Below are positions 1 to 8,222 of a DNA stretch of 64,000 bases, piece by piece. Source of the stretch: Bacillota bacterium. GTDB taxonomy: Bacteria; Bacillota; Bacilli; Paenibacillales; Paenibacillaceae. A program made the translations under genes and the position numbers. The stretch spans positions 62,001-126,000 of the forward strand of contig JAEWAQ010000073.1 of NCBI GenBank assembly GCA_023391635.1, read 5' to 3'. The notes under the pieces are model-generated. The model was not told the origin of the DNA and ran no database searches. It was given only the letters and a program-made list of their open reading frames with translations. Within the stretch, counting starts at the first letter, position 1. Every line of letters begins with the position of its first letter.

Positions 1-1
1 G

Positions 2-754
2 CAGGCGGTCAAGGCAGACGGCGGCTGGCTCGTCACCGGCCGCAAGACGTTCAGCACGCTCAGCCCGATCGTGGACCGTTTCCTCGTCAGCGCGACGCTC
101 GCAGGAACGGAGTCGGTCGGCGATTTCCTGATCGACAGAGGCCCCGGCGTGAAGGTCGAGGAGACGTGGGACACGCTGGGCATGCGGGCTACGGGCAGCC
201 ATGACTTGGTGCTGGACAAGGCGTTCGTACCGGATGACCGGCTGGTCTTGCAGACGGACCGGTCGCGGCCGGCGCCTGCGCCGGCGGACGGAGGCGGCTG
301 GCTGCTGCACATCCCGGCTTGTTACCTCGGCATCGCTTACGCAGCCCGGTCGTTCGCCAACCGATTTGCCGCCGAATATCGCCCGAACAGCCTGCCCGGC
401 CCGATCGCCGATTTGCCGCACATCCAGCAGCAGATCGGCAGCATGGAAGAGGAACTTTCCGTCGCGAGGACGTACATGTACGCGCTGGCGGATCGGTGGG
501 ATCGCCTTCCGGAACAGCGGGCAGCCATGCGCGCGGATTTCGGCATTGCCAAGAAGCGGGCGGTCGGATCTGCGCTAGCCATCGTCGACCAGGCGATGAG
601 AATCGTCGGCGGTGCCAGCTTGTCCCGCTCGCTGCCGCTCGAACGTTATTACCGGGACGTTCGTGCCGGTTTGCACAATCCACCGATGGATGACGCGGTG
701 ACGCGCATGCTGGCGCAGCGGGCTTTGCAAGAATACCATCCAGGACAGGGCTGA
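2..754 (+). CDS. acyl-CoA dehydrogenase family protein, 5' end missing
   Basis: The reading frame is already open at base 2 (QAVKADGGWLVTGRK...), so the N-terminal part lies outside the window. What is visible is the middle beta domain (GGWLVTGRKTFSTLSP, then a W/G-rich segment ending DTLGMRATGSHDL) and the C-terminal helical domain ending RIVGGASLSRSLPLERYYRDV. The last motif is typical of flavin-dependent acyl-CoA dehydrogenases, including the DszC-like monooxygenase branch. It probably binds FAD and oxidises an acyl-CoA or a related substrate in the cytosol; the substrate cannot be told from this fragment. It lies 38 bases upstream of a same-strand AEC transporter gene and may be co-transcribed with it. 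The family call is firm, the specific reaction is not. Confidence 0.88.
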   Translation, partial: QAVKADGGWLVTGRKTFSTLSPIVDRFLVSATLAGTESVGDFLIDRGPGVKVEETWDTLGMRATGSHDLVLDKAFVPDDRLVLQTDRSRPAPAPADGGGWLLHIPACYLGIAYAARSFANRFAAEYRPNSLPGPIADLPHIQQQIGSMEEELSVARTYMYALADRWDRLPEQRAAMRADFGIAKKRAVGSALAIVDQAMRIVGGASLSRSLPLERYYRDVRAGLHNPPMDDAVTRMLAQRALQEYHPGQG

Positions 755-792
755 AGCAGTCCGGACGACGAAGGAGCAGCAGCAAGGATTAC

Positions 793-1719
793 ATGGACAT
801 ATTCGGTCATATTTTAACGCACAACATTTTGCCGCTTGCCTTTATGGTCGTGGTCGGCGTCGTCATGCAGCGGGTATTCCGCCTGGACATCAAGACATTG
901 TCGAAGTTGAATTTTTACGTATTCTCGCCTGCCATGATGTTCGAACTGTTGTTTCACACCGAGATTTCCCTGCGCATGTTCCAGGAAGTGATGATCTTCT
1001 TTGTGATCTTCATGCTGCTGCAATATGGGCTGGTCGAGGCGGTCGTTCGGATGCGCCGCTATGGCGGAGGGATGAGGAGCGCCATGCGCAATAGCGTCCT
1101 CTTCTATAACAGTGCGAATTACGGCATTCCGATCAACCAGCTCGCTTTCGCAGGCAATCCGGTGTCGCTCGCGGTACAAGTGCTGGTCATGATGATGCAG
1201 TCGCTCATCCCGAATACATACGGCATCTACAGCGTTAACGCGCACAAGGCCGATTGGCGGTCGATCCTGCGCATCATCCGCACGATGCCGGTCATTTACG
1301 TCATTCCCGCCGCGCTGCTGATGCGCGTGTGCGATATATCGCTTCCTGAATTCGTGGAGACGCCGATCATCTATATGTCCGATGCTTTCATCGGCACTGC
1401 GCTGTTGACGCTCGGAGCGCAGATCGGGGCCATGCGCTGGACGTTCGACCGTTCGATCATCCAGGATGTCAGCCTTGCTTCGTTCCTGCGACTGGCCGCC
1501 GGACCGCTGCTCGCATGGGGCGTGGTCGCGGCGCTCGGCATAGAAGGACTGACGGCATCCGCGCTCATCGTCTCTTCCGCCGTGCCTACTTCGCTGAGCA
1601 GCGTGCTGTTGGCGGTGGAGTATGACAACGAGCCGGACTTCGCTTCGCAGGCGGTTCTCGCTTCCACAGTGTTAAGCATGTTGACGGTGACGGTCGTCAT
1701 CTTTTTGCTGCCGATTTAG
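793..1719 (+). CDS. AEC (auxin efflux carrier) family transporter
   Basis: A 308-residue, very hydrophobic protein with about ten predicted membrane helices in two halves. That is the usual size and layout of bacterial AEC permeases, which export or take up small carboxylates. The helix-break asparagine/proline segments NSANYGIPINQLAF (near residue 108) and SSAVPTSLSSVLLAVEYD (near residue 259) match the family crossover motifs. The start is ATG with AAGGA about 7 bases upstream. It follows the acyl-CoA dehydrogenase gene by 38 bases. The substrate is unknown; malate, malonate and auxin-like carriers all occur in this family. No unusual feature is seen. Confidence 0.88.
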   Translation: MDIFGHILTHNILPLAFMVVVGVVMQRVFRLDIKTLSKLNFYVFSPAMMFELLFHTEISLRMFQEVMIFFVIFMLLQYGLVEAVVRMRRYGGGMRSAMRNSVLFYNSANYGIPINQLAFAGNPVSLAVQVLVMMMQSLIPNTYGIYSVNAHKADWRSILRIIRTMPVIYVIPAALLMRVCDISLPEFVETPIIYMSDAFIGTALLTLGAQIGAMRWTFDRSIIQDVSLASFLRLAAGPLLAWGVVAALGIEGLTASALIVSSAVPTSLSSVLLAVEYDNEPDFASQAVLASTVLSMLTVTVVIFLLPI

Positions 1720-1801
1720 TCGGTGTTACGGGTTATGATTCGGCTGCATGGGGACAAGCTGAATGGAAGGAGTATAATCGGAACTAGAGGAGCGAGCGCT
1801 T

Positions 1802-2437
1802 ATGCAAGACCAAACAGCGTGCGAGCCGTCAGTCCCGTTGCCGGAAGTGCCTGCTCCTCCGCATACGGCGAATTGCCGGGATTGCGAGGCTGCGGGATTG
1901 CACACTCGCCTCATGTGGGGTGAGGGCAATGCCAACGCCCGAATTATGCTGCTGCTCGACAATCCGGGGGCCCGAGAGGACCGGGAAGGGAATCCGTTCG
2001 TGTGCGGCACGCGCGATACACTGCTCGCCGGCTTGCGGGAGGCGGGAATCGCACGGGACGAAGTGTTCGTGACGTATTTGCTGAAGCGTCGCCCGACCCG
2101 GGCGTACGACAAGCCGCAGGCGCGGCGTTTGTGCATGAGACATCTGCGGGATCAGTTAACGAGCATGCAGCCGCATCTGCTGTTCGGATTCGGCAACGTG
2201 GTGGCGCAGGCTCTGCTTGATGACGAAGAGGCGGAGGTTAAGAGGCTGCGCGGACGTTGGCATGAATTTGCGGGGGCCAAGGGACTGCATGGGCTTTGGC
2301 ATGATCATGCGGACGCAGGCGGACTGGGCTTTACCTATCATCCGCTCGCGGTCAGGCGCAGACCGAATCTGCTGCCTTATTTTCTGCAGGATTTGCGGAT
2401 GTTGGCGGAGAGGGCGCCCGATCATTTGGAGTTGTGA
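1802..2437 (+). CDS. uracil-DNA glycosylase superfamily protein (family 4-like, divergent)
   Basis: A 211-residue protein with the layout of family 4 (iron-sulfur) uracil-DNA glycosylases: a CxxC pair at Cys25/Cys28, a glycine-proline loop near residue 54, the segment GNPFVCGT near 63-70, VFVTYLLKRRP near 88-98, and an HP motif (TYHPLAVRRRP) near the C terminus. Family 4 enzymes hold a 4Fe-4S cluster with four cysteines. Here only Cys25, Cys28 and Cys111 align, and the third position of the usual K-C-R-P motif is Arg96. The GEAPG catalytic loop reads LDNPG. It may therefore be a non-catalytic or specialised family member. The ATG start has GAGGAG upstream. Its 3' end overlaps the convergent small gene by 16 bases. 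Confidence 0.78.
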   Translation: MQDQTACEPSVPLPEVPAPPHTANCRDCEAAGLHTRLMWGEGNANARIMLLLDNPGAREDREGNPFVCGTRDTLLAGLREAGIARDEVFVTYLLKRRPTRAYDKPQARRLCMRHLRDQLTSMQPHLLFGFGNVVAQALLDDEEAEVKRLRGRWHEFAGAKGLHGLWHDHADAGGLGFTYHPLAVRRRPNLLPYFLQDLRMLAERAPDHLEL

Positions 2438-2604
2438 AGTTGAATGAACTTGTTGATGAACGTCACGATCGGTGTCGTATCCATATCCTGCAGTCCGCTG
2501 ACATCCGTCACCAGGAAGACGAGCATGAATGGCAGCAATCCGATGACGAAGATGGCCAACAACAGTCCGATCGTCATGCTGCGCGCGATTTTGCCCAAGG
2601 TCAT
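2422..2604 (-). CDS. small single-span membrane protein, unknown function
   Basis: About 60 residues starting MTLGKIARSM, with one strongly hydrophobic stretch (LLLAIFVIGLLPFMLVFLV) followed by a short polar tail. I chose the ATG whose first base is 2604 because GGAG sits 9 bases upstream; an in-frame ATG at 2634 would add ten residues. It converges on and slightly overlaps the glycosylase-like gene. I do not recognise the family. The clean hydrophobic segment and a good ribosome site argue that it is a real small protein rather than chance, but short ORFs are uncertain. Confidence 0.5.
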   Translation of the reverse strand: MTLGKIARSMTIGLLLAIFVIGLLPFMLVFLVTDVSGLQDMDTTPIVTFINKFIQLHNSK

Positions 2605-2803
2605 GGTTCTCAACTCCATCATGTGATTTGGCATATCTTATGCAGCTTATGTTTCACTTTCTGATGATATTAGCAGATTGCAGGATATGCGAGCGCTAAA
2701 TAATAATCTTCTCATATTTATAAATTTCCTTATGGCTGCATGTATAATAGCAACGAACCGACGTTGTCTAAAACTGCCAGCTTCCATAAGGAGATGACGG
2801 AAC

Positions 2804-3799
2804 ATCAGACTGCTGAAGAAAGCGGCTGCCGCGGCCATCGGGCTGTTCCTGGCGCTTGGCGCGGGAGCGGTATTCGCGAGTGCGAACAATACGATATACA
2901 TTAGAGATGCCAAGACGGAATTCAGCCTGGAATTAATGAACGTGGACGGATGGACTTATGTGCCGGTAAGGGAATTCTCCGAGCGGATGGGCTGGGTGCT
3001 TGCTTACGATAAAGAAACGAGCCTGACCACCGTAGAGAACGCGATCGGAGACATATTGGTTTTTCAAGGCCCAACCAGTCGGATTACCTATAACGGGGCT
3101 GACTATGATTTAGCGGAACCCGTCGTCATCGATCATGGAAACGCTTATTTGCCGCTTCGCACGCTTGCGGAAGCGATGCATGCGAACGTGGGCTGGCGGA
3201 CCGATGAGAAATTGGCGGAAGTCGACTCAGTGCCCATGCACACGGTAGCGCAGGGGGATACGCTCTGGGACATTGCAGAACAGCATCAGACGACGGTCGA
3301 GGCGCTTCTGCTGCGCAACAGGATGAAGAAAGACCAGTTGCAAATCGGCCAATTGTTGAAAGTCGTCGTGCCCGACTTCATGCTTGCGGCGAAGTCTTCG
3401 GATGCGAGCAAGGAAGAACCGACACCCGAACCGGCAGTCATTGTCGATCCGGCCGAACTTGCGCTGCTAGCGAAATTGGTGCAGGTGGAGGCAGGCAACG
3501 AATCGTACGAAGGAAAATTGGCGGTTGCCAGCGTAGTGATGAATCGGGTAAACAGCGACGATTTTCCCGACACCCTGAAGGACGTCATCTACGCGCGGAA
3601 TCAATTCCCGCCGGCAACGAACGGGCTGCTTGACAAGGCGAAGGCTTCCGAGGATTGCATCAAGGCAGCCAAAGCGGCACTATCCGGAGAGAACAACGTG
3701 CCTGGGGCGGTCTACTTCTTCAACGCCAAGCGCGAGCCGGGTAAACTCAAATTGATCGAAGTCGTCAAGGTGATCGGCAGCCATACTTTTGCAAAATAG
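2804..3799 (+). CDS. LysM-containing cell wall hydrolase, SleB/CwlJ family (non-ATG start)
   Basis: The frame encodes, in order, a signal peptide (RLLKKAAAAIGLFLALGAGAVFA), a stalk resembling the copper amine oxidase N-terminal-like domain (about residues 30-135), a LysM peptidoglycan-binding domain (about 145-190, HTVAQGDTLWDIAEQHQ) and a Hydrolase_2/SleB domain (about 217-331, with AKLVQVEAGNESYEGKLAVA and GAVYFFNAKREPG). SleB-type enzymes cleave spore cortex or vegetative peptidoglycan. The only ATG in frame (2936) would remove the signal peptide. The frame is open back to a stop at 2795-2797, and ATC at 2804, ten bases after AAGGAG (2788-2793), stands where an ATG is expected. It could be a rare start, a point mutation or a sequencing error. 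Confidence 0.8.
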   Translation: MRLLKKAAAAAIGLFLALGAGAVFASANNTIYIRDAKTEFSLELMNVDGWTYVPVREFSERMGWVLAYDKETSLTTVENAIGDILVFQGPTSRITYNGADYDLAEPVVIDHGNAYLPLRTLAEAMHANVGWRTDEKLAEVDSVPMHTVAQGDTLWDIAEQHQTTVEALLLRNRMKKDQLQIGQLLKVVVPDFMLAAKSSDASKEEPTPEPAVIVDPAELALLAKLVQVEAGNESYEGKLAVASVVMNRVNSDDFPDTLKDVIYARNQFPPATNGLLDKAKASEDCIKAAKAALSGENNVPGAVYFFNAKREPGKLKLIEVVKVIGSHTFAK

Positions 3800-3810
3800 G
3801 GATACCTGAA

Positions 3811-3847
3811 ACGCAAATAACCCGCCAAGGGTGCGGGTTATTTGCGT
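3811..3847 (+). terminator. perfect 14-bp stem-loop after the wall hydrolase gene
   Basis: ACGCAAATAACCCG pairs exactly with CGGGTTATTTGCGT across a 9-base loop, starting 11 bases after the stop codon. No strong T-run follows, so it may act with the second hairpin just downstream. Confidence 0.65.
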
Positions 3848-3891
3848 CATAGCATTGCTTGGAGGCATTCCCACCCAATAGGTTGTTCAGG

Positions 3892-3924
3892 GAACGGCGC
3901 GGCGCGCCGTTCTTCTTGTTCTTA
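3892..3924 (+). terminator. second stem-loop with T-rich tail
   Basis: GAACGGCGC (3892-3900) pairs with GCGCCGTTC (3904-3912) around a 3-base loop, followed by a T-rich run (TTCTTGTTCTT). It lies between convergent genes and reads as an intrinsic terminator for plus-strand transcription. Confidence 0.6.
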
Positions 3925-3956
3925 TTATAGTTTCCGGTTCATTCGACCGCAAGACG

Positions 3957-5189
3957 CTAAATCGCCCAGTTGCCTTGACGGAACACGGGCTGTTCCTTGC
4001 CGTCGGCCGTCACGCCGAAGATGTCCAACTGCGCTGAACCGATCATGAAATCGACATGCGTGATACTGGTGTTGAGCCCGGCGGCTCGCAGTTCGTCCTG
4101 GGACATCTCCTTGCCGCCCTTCAGGTTGAACGCATAGGCGCTGCCAATGGCGAAATGGCAGGAGGCATTTTCGTCGAATAGCGTGTTGTAGTACAAAATG
4201 TTGGACTCGGAGATCGGCGAGCGATGCGGCACAAGCGCGACTTCGCCCAGATAGCGGGCGCCTTCGTCCATGTCGATCAGCCCTTTCAGGGCATCCAGCC
4301 CTCTCTCAGCGCTCACATCGACGATACGGCCGTTCTCGAACGTCAGCTTGAAGCCGTCGATAATGTTGCCTCCGTAGCTGAGCGGCTTCGTGCTTGAGAC
4401 GAAGCCGTTCACACCGCCTGCGCGAGGTGCGGTGAACACTTCCTCCGTTGGCATATTCGCGACGAACGACACGCCCTGCGGATTGACGCTGTCGGCTGCG
4501 ACCCACAGATGGCCGTCCGGCAGTTCGACCGTCAAGTCCGTCCCAGGAGCCTTGTAGTGCAGCTTGCTGTATTGCTTCGCGTTCAAGTAGTCGGATTTCT
4601 CGTTCAAAGTTCGGATATGTTCGCTCCAGGCAGCCAGGGGATCGTCCTGATCCACGCGGACGGTGCGGAAGATGGCCTCCCACAGCAGCGCGACCTGCTC
4701 TTCCGCCGGCGCATCCGGGAACACTTTGGCCGCCCAAGCGGCGGAAGGCGCGGCCACGACGCACCAACTGAACTTGTCCGACTGGACGTACTGACGATAC
4801 TTGGACATCGCTTTGCCATACGTTTTCTGATGATTGACGATGCGCTCCTGCGGTACGCCAACAAGCAGATCGGGATCCGATGAGACGATGCTGACGACCG
4901 CCGCATTGTTCTCGACAAGCTCCAGCATTTCCCCTGCATACCACTTCGGCTCCTCCAGAAACGACTCGTCCGGCGCAAGATCGTAGCGAATGCGCGAGAC
5001 GGCGTCATCGCCCCAATTGACTTTCACTTGATAAGCGCCTGCCTCGTAAGCCTTGCGGGCGATTAACCGCACCAGTTCGGCCGCGTCCAGCGTCGCGTTC
5101 ACGACGAGCTTCTGATCCTTCTGAATTTGCACGCCGACACGCACGATCAGCTCGGCATAGCGATCCAGCCGTTGTTGAAATGTGCTCAT
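3957..5189 (-). CDS. M29 family aminopeptidase (AmpS/PepS type)
   Basis: 410 residues, the normal length for M29 thermophilic-type metalloaminopeptidases, which remove N-terminal residues in the cytosol using a dinuclear metal site. Recognisable blocks include LVVNATLDAAELVRLIARKAYEAG near the N terminus, the metal-ligand region NMPTEEVFTAPRAGGVNG in the middle, ARYLGEVALVPHRSPIS, the segment FDENASCHFAIGSAY, and the C-terminal THVDFMIGSAQLDI. The ATG start has GGAGGAAT about 8 bases upstream. It is monocistronic, converging on the wall hydrolase and divergent from ydjO. The family call is strong. Confidence 0.93.
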   Translation of the reverse strand: MSTFQQRLDRYAELIVRVGVQIQKDQKLVVNATLDAAELVRLIARKAYEAGAYQVKVNWGDDAVSRIRYDLAPDESFLEEPKWYAGEMLELVENNAAVVSIVSSDPDLLVGVPQERIVNHQKTYGKAMSKYRQYVQSDKFSWCVVAAPSAAWAAKVFPDAPAEEQVALLWEAIFRTVRVDQDDPLAAWSEHIRTLNEKSDYLNAKQYSKLHYKAPGTDLTVELPDGHLWVAADSVNPQGVSFVANMPTEEVFTAPRAGGVNGFVSSTKPLSYGGNIIDGFKLTFENGRIVDVSAERGLDALKGLIDMDEGARYLGEVALVPHRSPISESNILYYNTLFDENASCHFAIGSAYAFNLKGGKEMSQDELRAAGLNTSITHVDFMIGSAQLDIFGVTADGKEQPVFRQGNWAI

Positions 5190-5332
5190 TGCTTATTCCT
5201 CCATTCCAATCGGTCATCCGACTTCAATCCGTGTACATTGTCCCATTGTATCGCATCCCAATCGGAAATTGAAATTCGAGCATGTTCGACAAACAGGCCG
5301 TGCGGATAATCGGCTGAAGGACAAATGAATAA

Positions 5333-5362
5333 TTGAACGAATTGCTTGAATTGTGGTATTAT
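5333..5362 (+). promoter_or_regulatory. candidate sigma-A promoter of the ydjO-like gene
   Basis: TTGAAC (5333-5338) and TATTAT (5357-5362) are separated by 18 bases. This predicts a leader of about 50 bases before the ATG at 5421. Confidence 0.5.
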
Positions 5363-5369
5363 AGTCTTT

Positions 5370-5390
5370 CACAGTAATATATTAACTGTG
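5370..5390. repeat. inverted repeat in the ydjO leader
   Basis: CACAGT and ACTGTG flank an AT-only 9-base centre at or just downstream of the predicted transcription start. It could be an operator or a short leader hairpin that changes with temperature; the sequence does not decide. Confidence 0.45.
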
Positions 5391-5420
5391 TTGATTATGG
5401 ATGGTAAAGGAGTTGTCAAC

Positions 5421-5648
5421 ATGGCTTATCGAGGTAAACCGGCGGAAGATGTTCTCTACGAAGAAGTCGCGATCTGGACCTGTGAGAACGAAAGTTGCAA
5501 CGGTTGGATGAGAGACGATTTCTCATTTGCGAAAGTGCCCGTGTGCCATCTGTGTCACTCTCCGATGGTCAGCGGCACGAAGCTGCTGGCGCAGCTGATC
5601 AATACGAACAAAGACATGAAGTCCAGGAAACAAGGGATTCAAATATAA
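5421..5648 (+). CDS. ydjO: YdjO-family small zinc-ribbon-like protein (cold-inducible type)
   Basis: 75 residues starting MAYRGKPAEDVLYEEVAIW, with a four-cysteine arrangement CENESC ... CHLCHSP that looks like a small zinc ribbon. This matches the YdjO family, whose Bacillus subtilis member is described as cold-inducible; its molecular role is unknown. The ATG at 5421 was chosen over an upstream in-frame ATG because AAAGGAG sits 8 bases before it and the upstream residues do not resemble the family. It is monocistronic, with its own promoter and a terminator hairpin 15 bases after the stop. Confidence 0.85.
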   Translation: MAYRGKPAEDVLYEEVAIWTCENESCNGWMRDDFSFAKVPVCHLCHSPMVSGTKLLAQLINTNKDMKSRKQGIQI

Positions 5649-5663
5649 CGGATGAAGGGATAG

Positions 5664-5697
5664 GAAGAGGTCGCCTCCGTGTGAAGGCGGCCTCTTC
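5664..5697 (+). terminator. stem-loop after ydjO
   Basis: GAAGAGGTCGCCT pairs with AGGCGGCCTCTTC (one G-U pair) around an 8-base loop. The T-run is weak. Confidence 0.6.
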
Positions 5698-5824
5698 GCG
5701 TGCGCTTGGCAGCGCGCCGTGCTAATGGGTGAGAGATTTCTTAAGTCGAAGCAAGTAAAATTAAAGTAAAGCGATCCGGCACGCCAAGTAAGTAATAGGG
5801 TGTTGCCACATTTTAAAAACAAGA

Positions 5825-5860
5825 TTACAATTACTTTATAAAAGGTTTTTATAATAAAGT
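5825..5860 (+). promoter_or_regulatory. promoter and candidate operator of the ROK operon
   Basis: TATAAT at 5850-5855 is preceded by TTACAA (5825-5830) at a rather long spacing. Inverted arms ACTTTAT (5833-5839) and ATAAAGT (5854-5860) bracket the spacer and overlap the -10. An AT-rich palindrome over the promoter fits self-repression by the ROK regulator encoded immediately downstream (inference). Confidence 0.5.
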
Positions 5861-5877
5861 TTATATAAGGTGAACAA

Positions 5878-7053
5878 ATGGGAAATGTCAGCGATCTCAA
5901 ACAGAAAAATTTGTTAGAAATTATCCGAGTTATTCGGAATCATCGGCTAATCTCAAAACCGGAAGTGGCGAGACTCTCCCAGCTCACGGTTGTATCCGTT
6001 AACAATTTGTTGGGCGAACTGCTGCAGAAGCAGGTAGTCGTCGAGGAAGGGACGGCAAAGTCCAACGGCGGGCGCAGGGCGACTCTGTATAAATTCAACG
6101 AGCGGTTCGGCTTTGTAATCGGCCAATTCGTCAGCATCCATTCGGTAACGACTAGCGTGTTCGATTTGAATTTAAATCTTCTTTATTCGAACCGGGTAGG
6201 TCAGCGCATGGACTATAGTCAGTCTATGACCGAAATGCTGCGCGAACAGGTCCGCCTGGCTATTCACTCCCAGCCTATGGAGAACGGCGCTTGTCTGGGA
6301 ATCGGCATTTCCTTGCCTGGGCAGGTGGACCATCAAAGCGGTATCGTCCTGAACTTGACCCACTTGCGAGGATGGCGGGGCGTGCCTTTGAGAAAACTCA
6401 TGCAAGACGAATTTCGCATCCCTGTATATGTTGACAATGACATGAACTGCTGCGCCGTCGCCTTGAAAATACGAAACGTTTTGAAAGAGCAGGATAATGC
6501 CGTATTTATCACGATTAACGAAGGGGTGGGAACCGGGGTGATTTCCCGGGGGAGCGTCGTGTACGGGAGTCATTCCAATGTTGGGGAAATCGGGCACGTT
6601 ACTATCGATTATAATGGCCCCCCGTGCAATTGCGGCGGCAGAGGCTGCATCGAGGTGATGACTTCCGATACGATGATCCTGCAGAAGGCAAGCATCGCGG
6701 TCGGCGGAAATAAAGGAATGAACGAAATCATCCGTGAAGCGTTGGAAGGGAATTCAGAGGTCTATCGGATATTGGAGGAAACCGGATTCTTTATTACGCT
6801 TGCCTTGGATTTGATTGTGAAGGCTTACGATCCCGACACGATTGTCATTCAAAACGCATGGCTGCCGCATTTTCCGGAAATCTTTCACAAAATAGTGGAT
6901 CGCGTGTTCGACAGATGCCCCTGGGTGAAGCGGGATGTACTCAACATCATGCTGAATACGGAAGAACGGCTGCTGGAAATTGGCCCGGCGGCGATCGTAG
7001 TGGAAAATCTGTTTTCGTCGGTCGAGCCTATTCGTTTGTTTGCCGACTTATAG
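5878..7053 (+). CDS. ROK family transcriptional repressor (NagC/XylR type)
   Basis: 391 residues. An N-terminal winged helix (about 10-60: NHRLISKPEVARLSQLTVVSV) is followed by a ROK sugar-kinase-fold domain with the zinc motif C-N-C-G-G-R-G-C near residues 250-257, preceded by GEIGHVTIDYNGP. ROK repressors of this length sense a sugar or sugar phosphate and control neighbouring catabolic genes. It is the first gene of a tight plus-strand run (45 bases to the next start), so it very likely regulates the dehydrogenase/aldolase-like genes and itself. The ATG has AAGGTG upstream. The ligand is unknown. Confidence 0.9.
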   Translation: MGNVSDLKQKNLLEIIRVIRNHRLISKPEVARLSQLTVVSVNNLLGELLQKQVVVEEGTAKSNGGRRATLYKFNERFGFVIGQFVSIHSVTTSVFDLNLNLLYSNRVGQRMDYSQSMTEMLREQVRLAIHSQPMENGACLGIGISLPGQVDHQSGIVLNLTHLRGWRGVPLRKLMQDEFRIPVYVDNDMNCCAVALKIRNVLKEQDNAVFITINEGVGTGVISRGSVVYGSHSNVGEIGHVTIDYNGPPCNCGGRGCIEVMTSDTMILQKASIAVGGNKGMNEIIREALEGNSEVYRILEETGFFITLALDLIVKAYDPDTIVIQNAWLPHFPEIFHKIVDRVFDRCPWVKRDVLNIMLNTEERLLEIGPAAIVVENLFSSVEPIRLFADL

Positions 7054-7097
7054 GACAACAAGGTTGCTAATAGACGGAATTACAGGAGGCGCTGTTT

Positions 7098-8222
7098 GTG
7101 AAAGCGGTTGTATTGCGTAAGGAAAACGGCGAACAGGCCGTTGTCGTGACCGATGTGCCGCGTCCGAAATTGACCGGATCGCGGGAAGTATTGATTCAAG
7201 TATTAGCTGTCGGAATAGATGGGACAGATCGAGACATCATTCAGGATGGATACGGACTGTTGCCCGCGGGCTCCGATCAATTGATCATCGGGCACGAAGT
7301 GCTGGGAAGAATTGTGGAGGCGGGTGCCGACGCCGGCTTATCCGCAGGGGAACTGGTGACGATTCTGGTCAGACGGCCATGCGGCGATGCCGAGTGCATG
7401 AACTGTCGTGAAGGATGTCAGGATTATTGCACAACGGGTCGATTTACGGAACGGGGAATATTCGGCGCAGACGGCTTTATGTGCGAATTCGTCGTGGAGG
7501 ACGCGGAATACGTTGTGCCTGTTCCGGATGCTTGCGCTCCTTACGGGGTGCTGATCGAGCCGCAAAGCATCATTGAGAAGGTATGGAATCAGGTGTCCTT
7601 CATCCAGCAGCGGTTGAAATGGAAGCCGAAGACGGCGCTGGTCACCGGTTCAGGGCCGCTTGGCATTCTGGCCGCTGCCACCTGCCGGAGCATGGGGATC
7701 GAAACGCATGTCTGGTCCCGCTCGGGCGGCTTCAGCCTGAAGGCGGAACTCGTTCGGGAATGCGGCGCAACTTATCACCGGGTAGGAATGACCAAGGACA
7801 GCAGCGGCGCGCAGATCTCCGGACTTGCGCTCGAAGCCGCGCAGTGGCACAAAAGCTTTGACATCATCTTTGAATGCAGTGGCCATTCGCCGCTCACTTT
7901 TGATGCCATGCAGATTTTAAACGCGGGCGGCGTGCTGGCCTTGCTCAGCGTGACGCCGGGGAGCGGGCAGACGACCGTTCCCAGCGATCTGATCAACATG
8001 GAGATGATGACAAAAAACAAATGCGTCATCGGCTCGGTCAACGCTTCCCGCACGGACTTCAAAGCTGCAATTGTGCGCTTGCGGGAAATCGAGAAATTGT
8101 TCCCGTCCTTGCTCGCGCGGATCCTGACCCAAACCTACACGATGGAGCAAGTACCGAACCTTGACTTTGCGAGCATTTCGGTGAAAGCGGTTGTGGATAT
8201 CAAAGGAGGGAATCTTGAATGA
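7098..8222 (+). CDS. medium-chain dehydrogenase, glucose-1-dehydrogenase-like
   Basis: 374 residues with the GroES-like and Rossmann domains of zinc-dependent MDR enzymes. The motif VGIDGTDRDI near residue 38, with Asp rather than Cys at the first catalytic zinc ligand position, resembles glucose/galactose 1-dehydrogenases of the archaeal type. GHEVLG and the structural zinc cluster (CGDAECMNCREGCQDYC) follow. The nucleotide loop is GSGPLG near 188. It probably oxidises a sugar or sugar alcohol with NAD(P). GTG start with AGGAGG 8 bases upstream. Its stop overlaps the next start (ATGA), implying translational coupling. The exact substrate is not evident. Confidence 0.85.
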   Translation: MKAVVLRKENGEQAVVVTDVPRPKLTGSREVLIQVLAVGIDGTDRDIIQDGYGLLPAGSDQLIIGHEVLGRIVEAGADAGLSAGELVTILVRRPCGDAECMNCREGCQDYCTTGRFTERGIFGADGFMCEFVVEDAEYVVPVPDACAPYGVLIEPQSIIEKVWNQVSFIQQRLKWKPKTALVTGSGPLGILAAATCRSMGIETHVWSRSGGFSLKAELVRECGATYHRVGMTKDSSGAQISGLALEAAQWHKSFDIIFECSGHSPLTFDAMQILNAGGVLALLSVTPGSGQTTVPSDLINMEMMTKNKCVIGSVNASRTDFKAAIVRLREIEKLFPSLLARILTQTYTMEQVPNLDFASISVKAVVDIKGGNLE

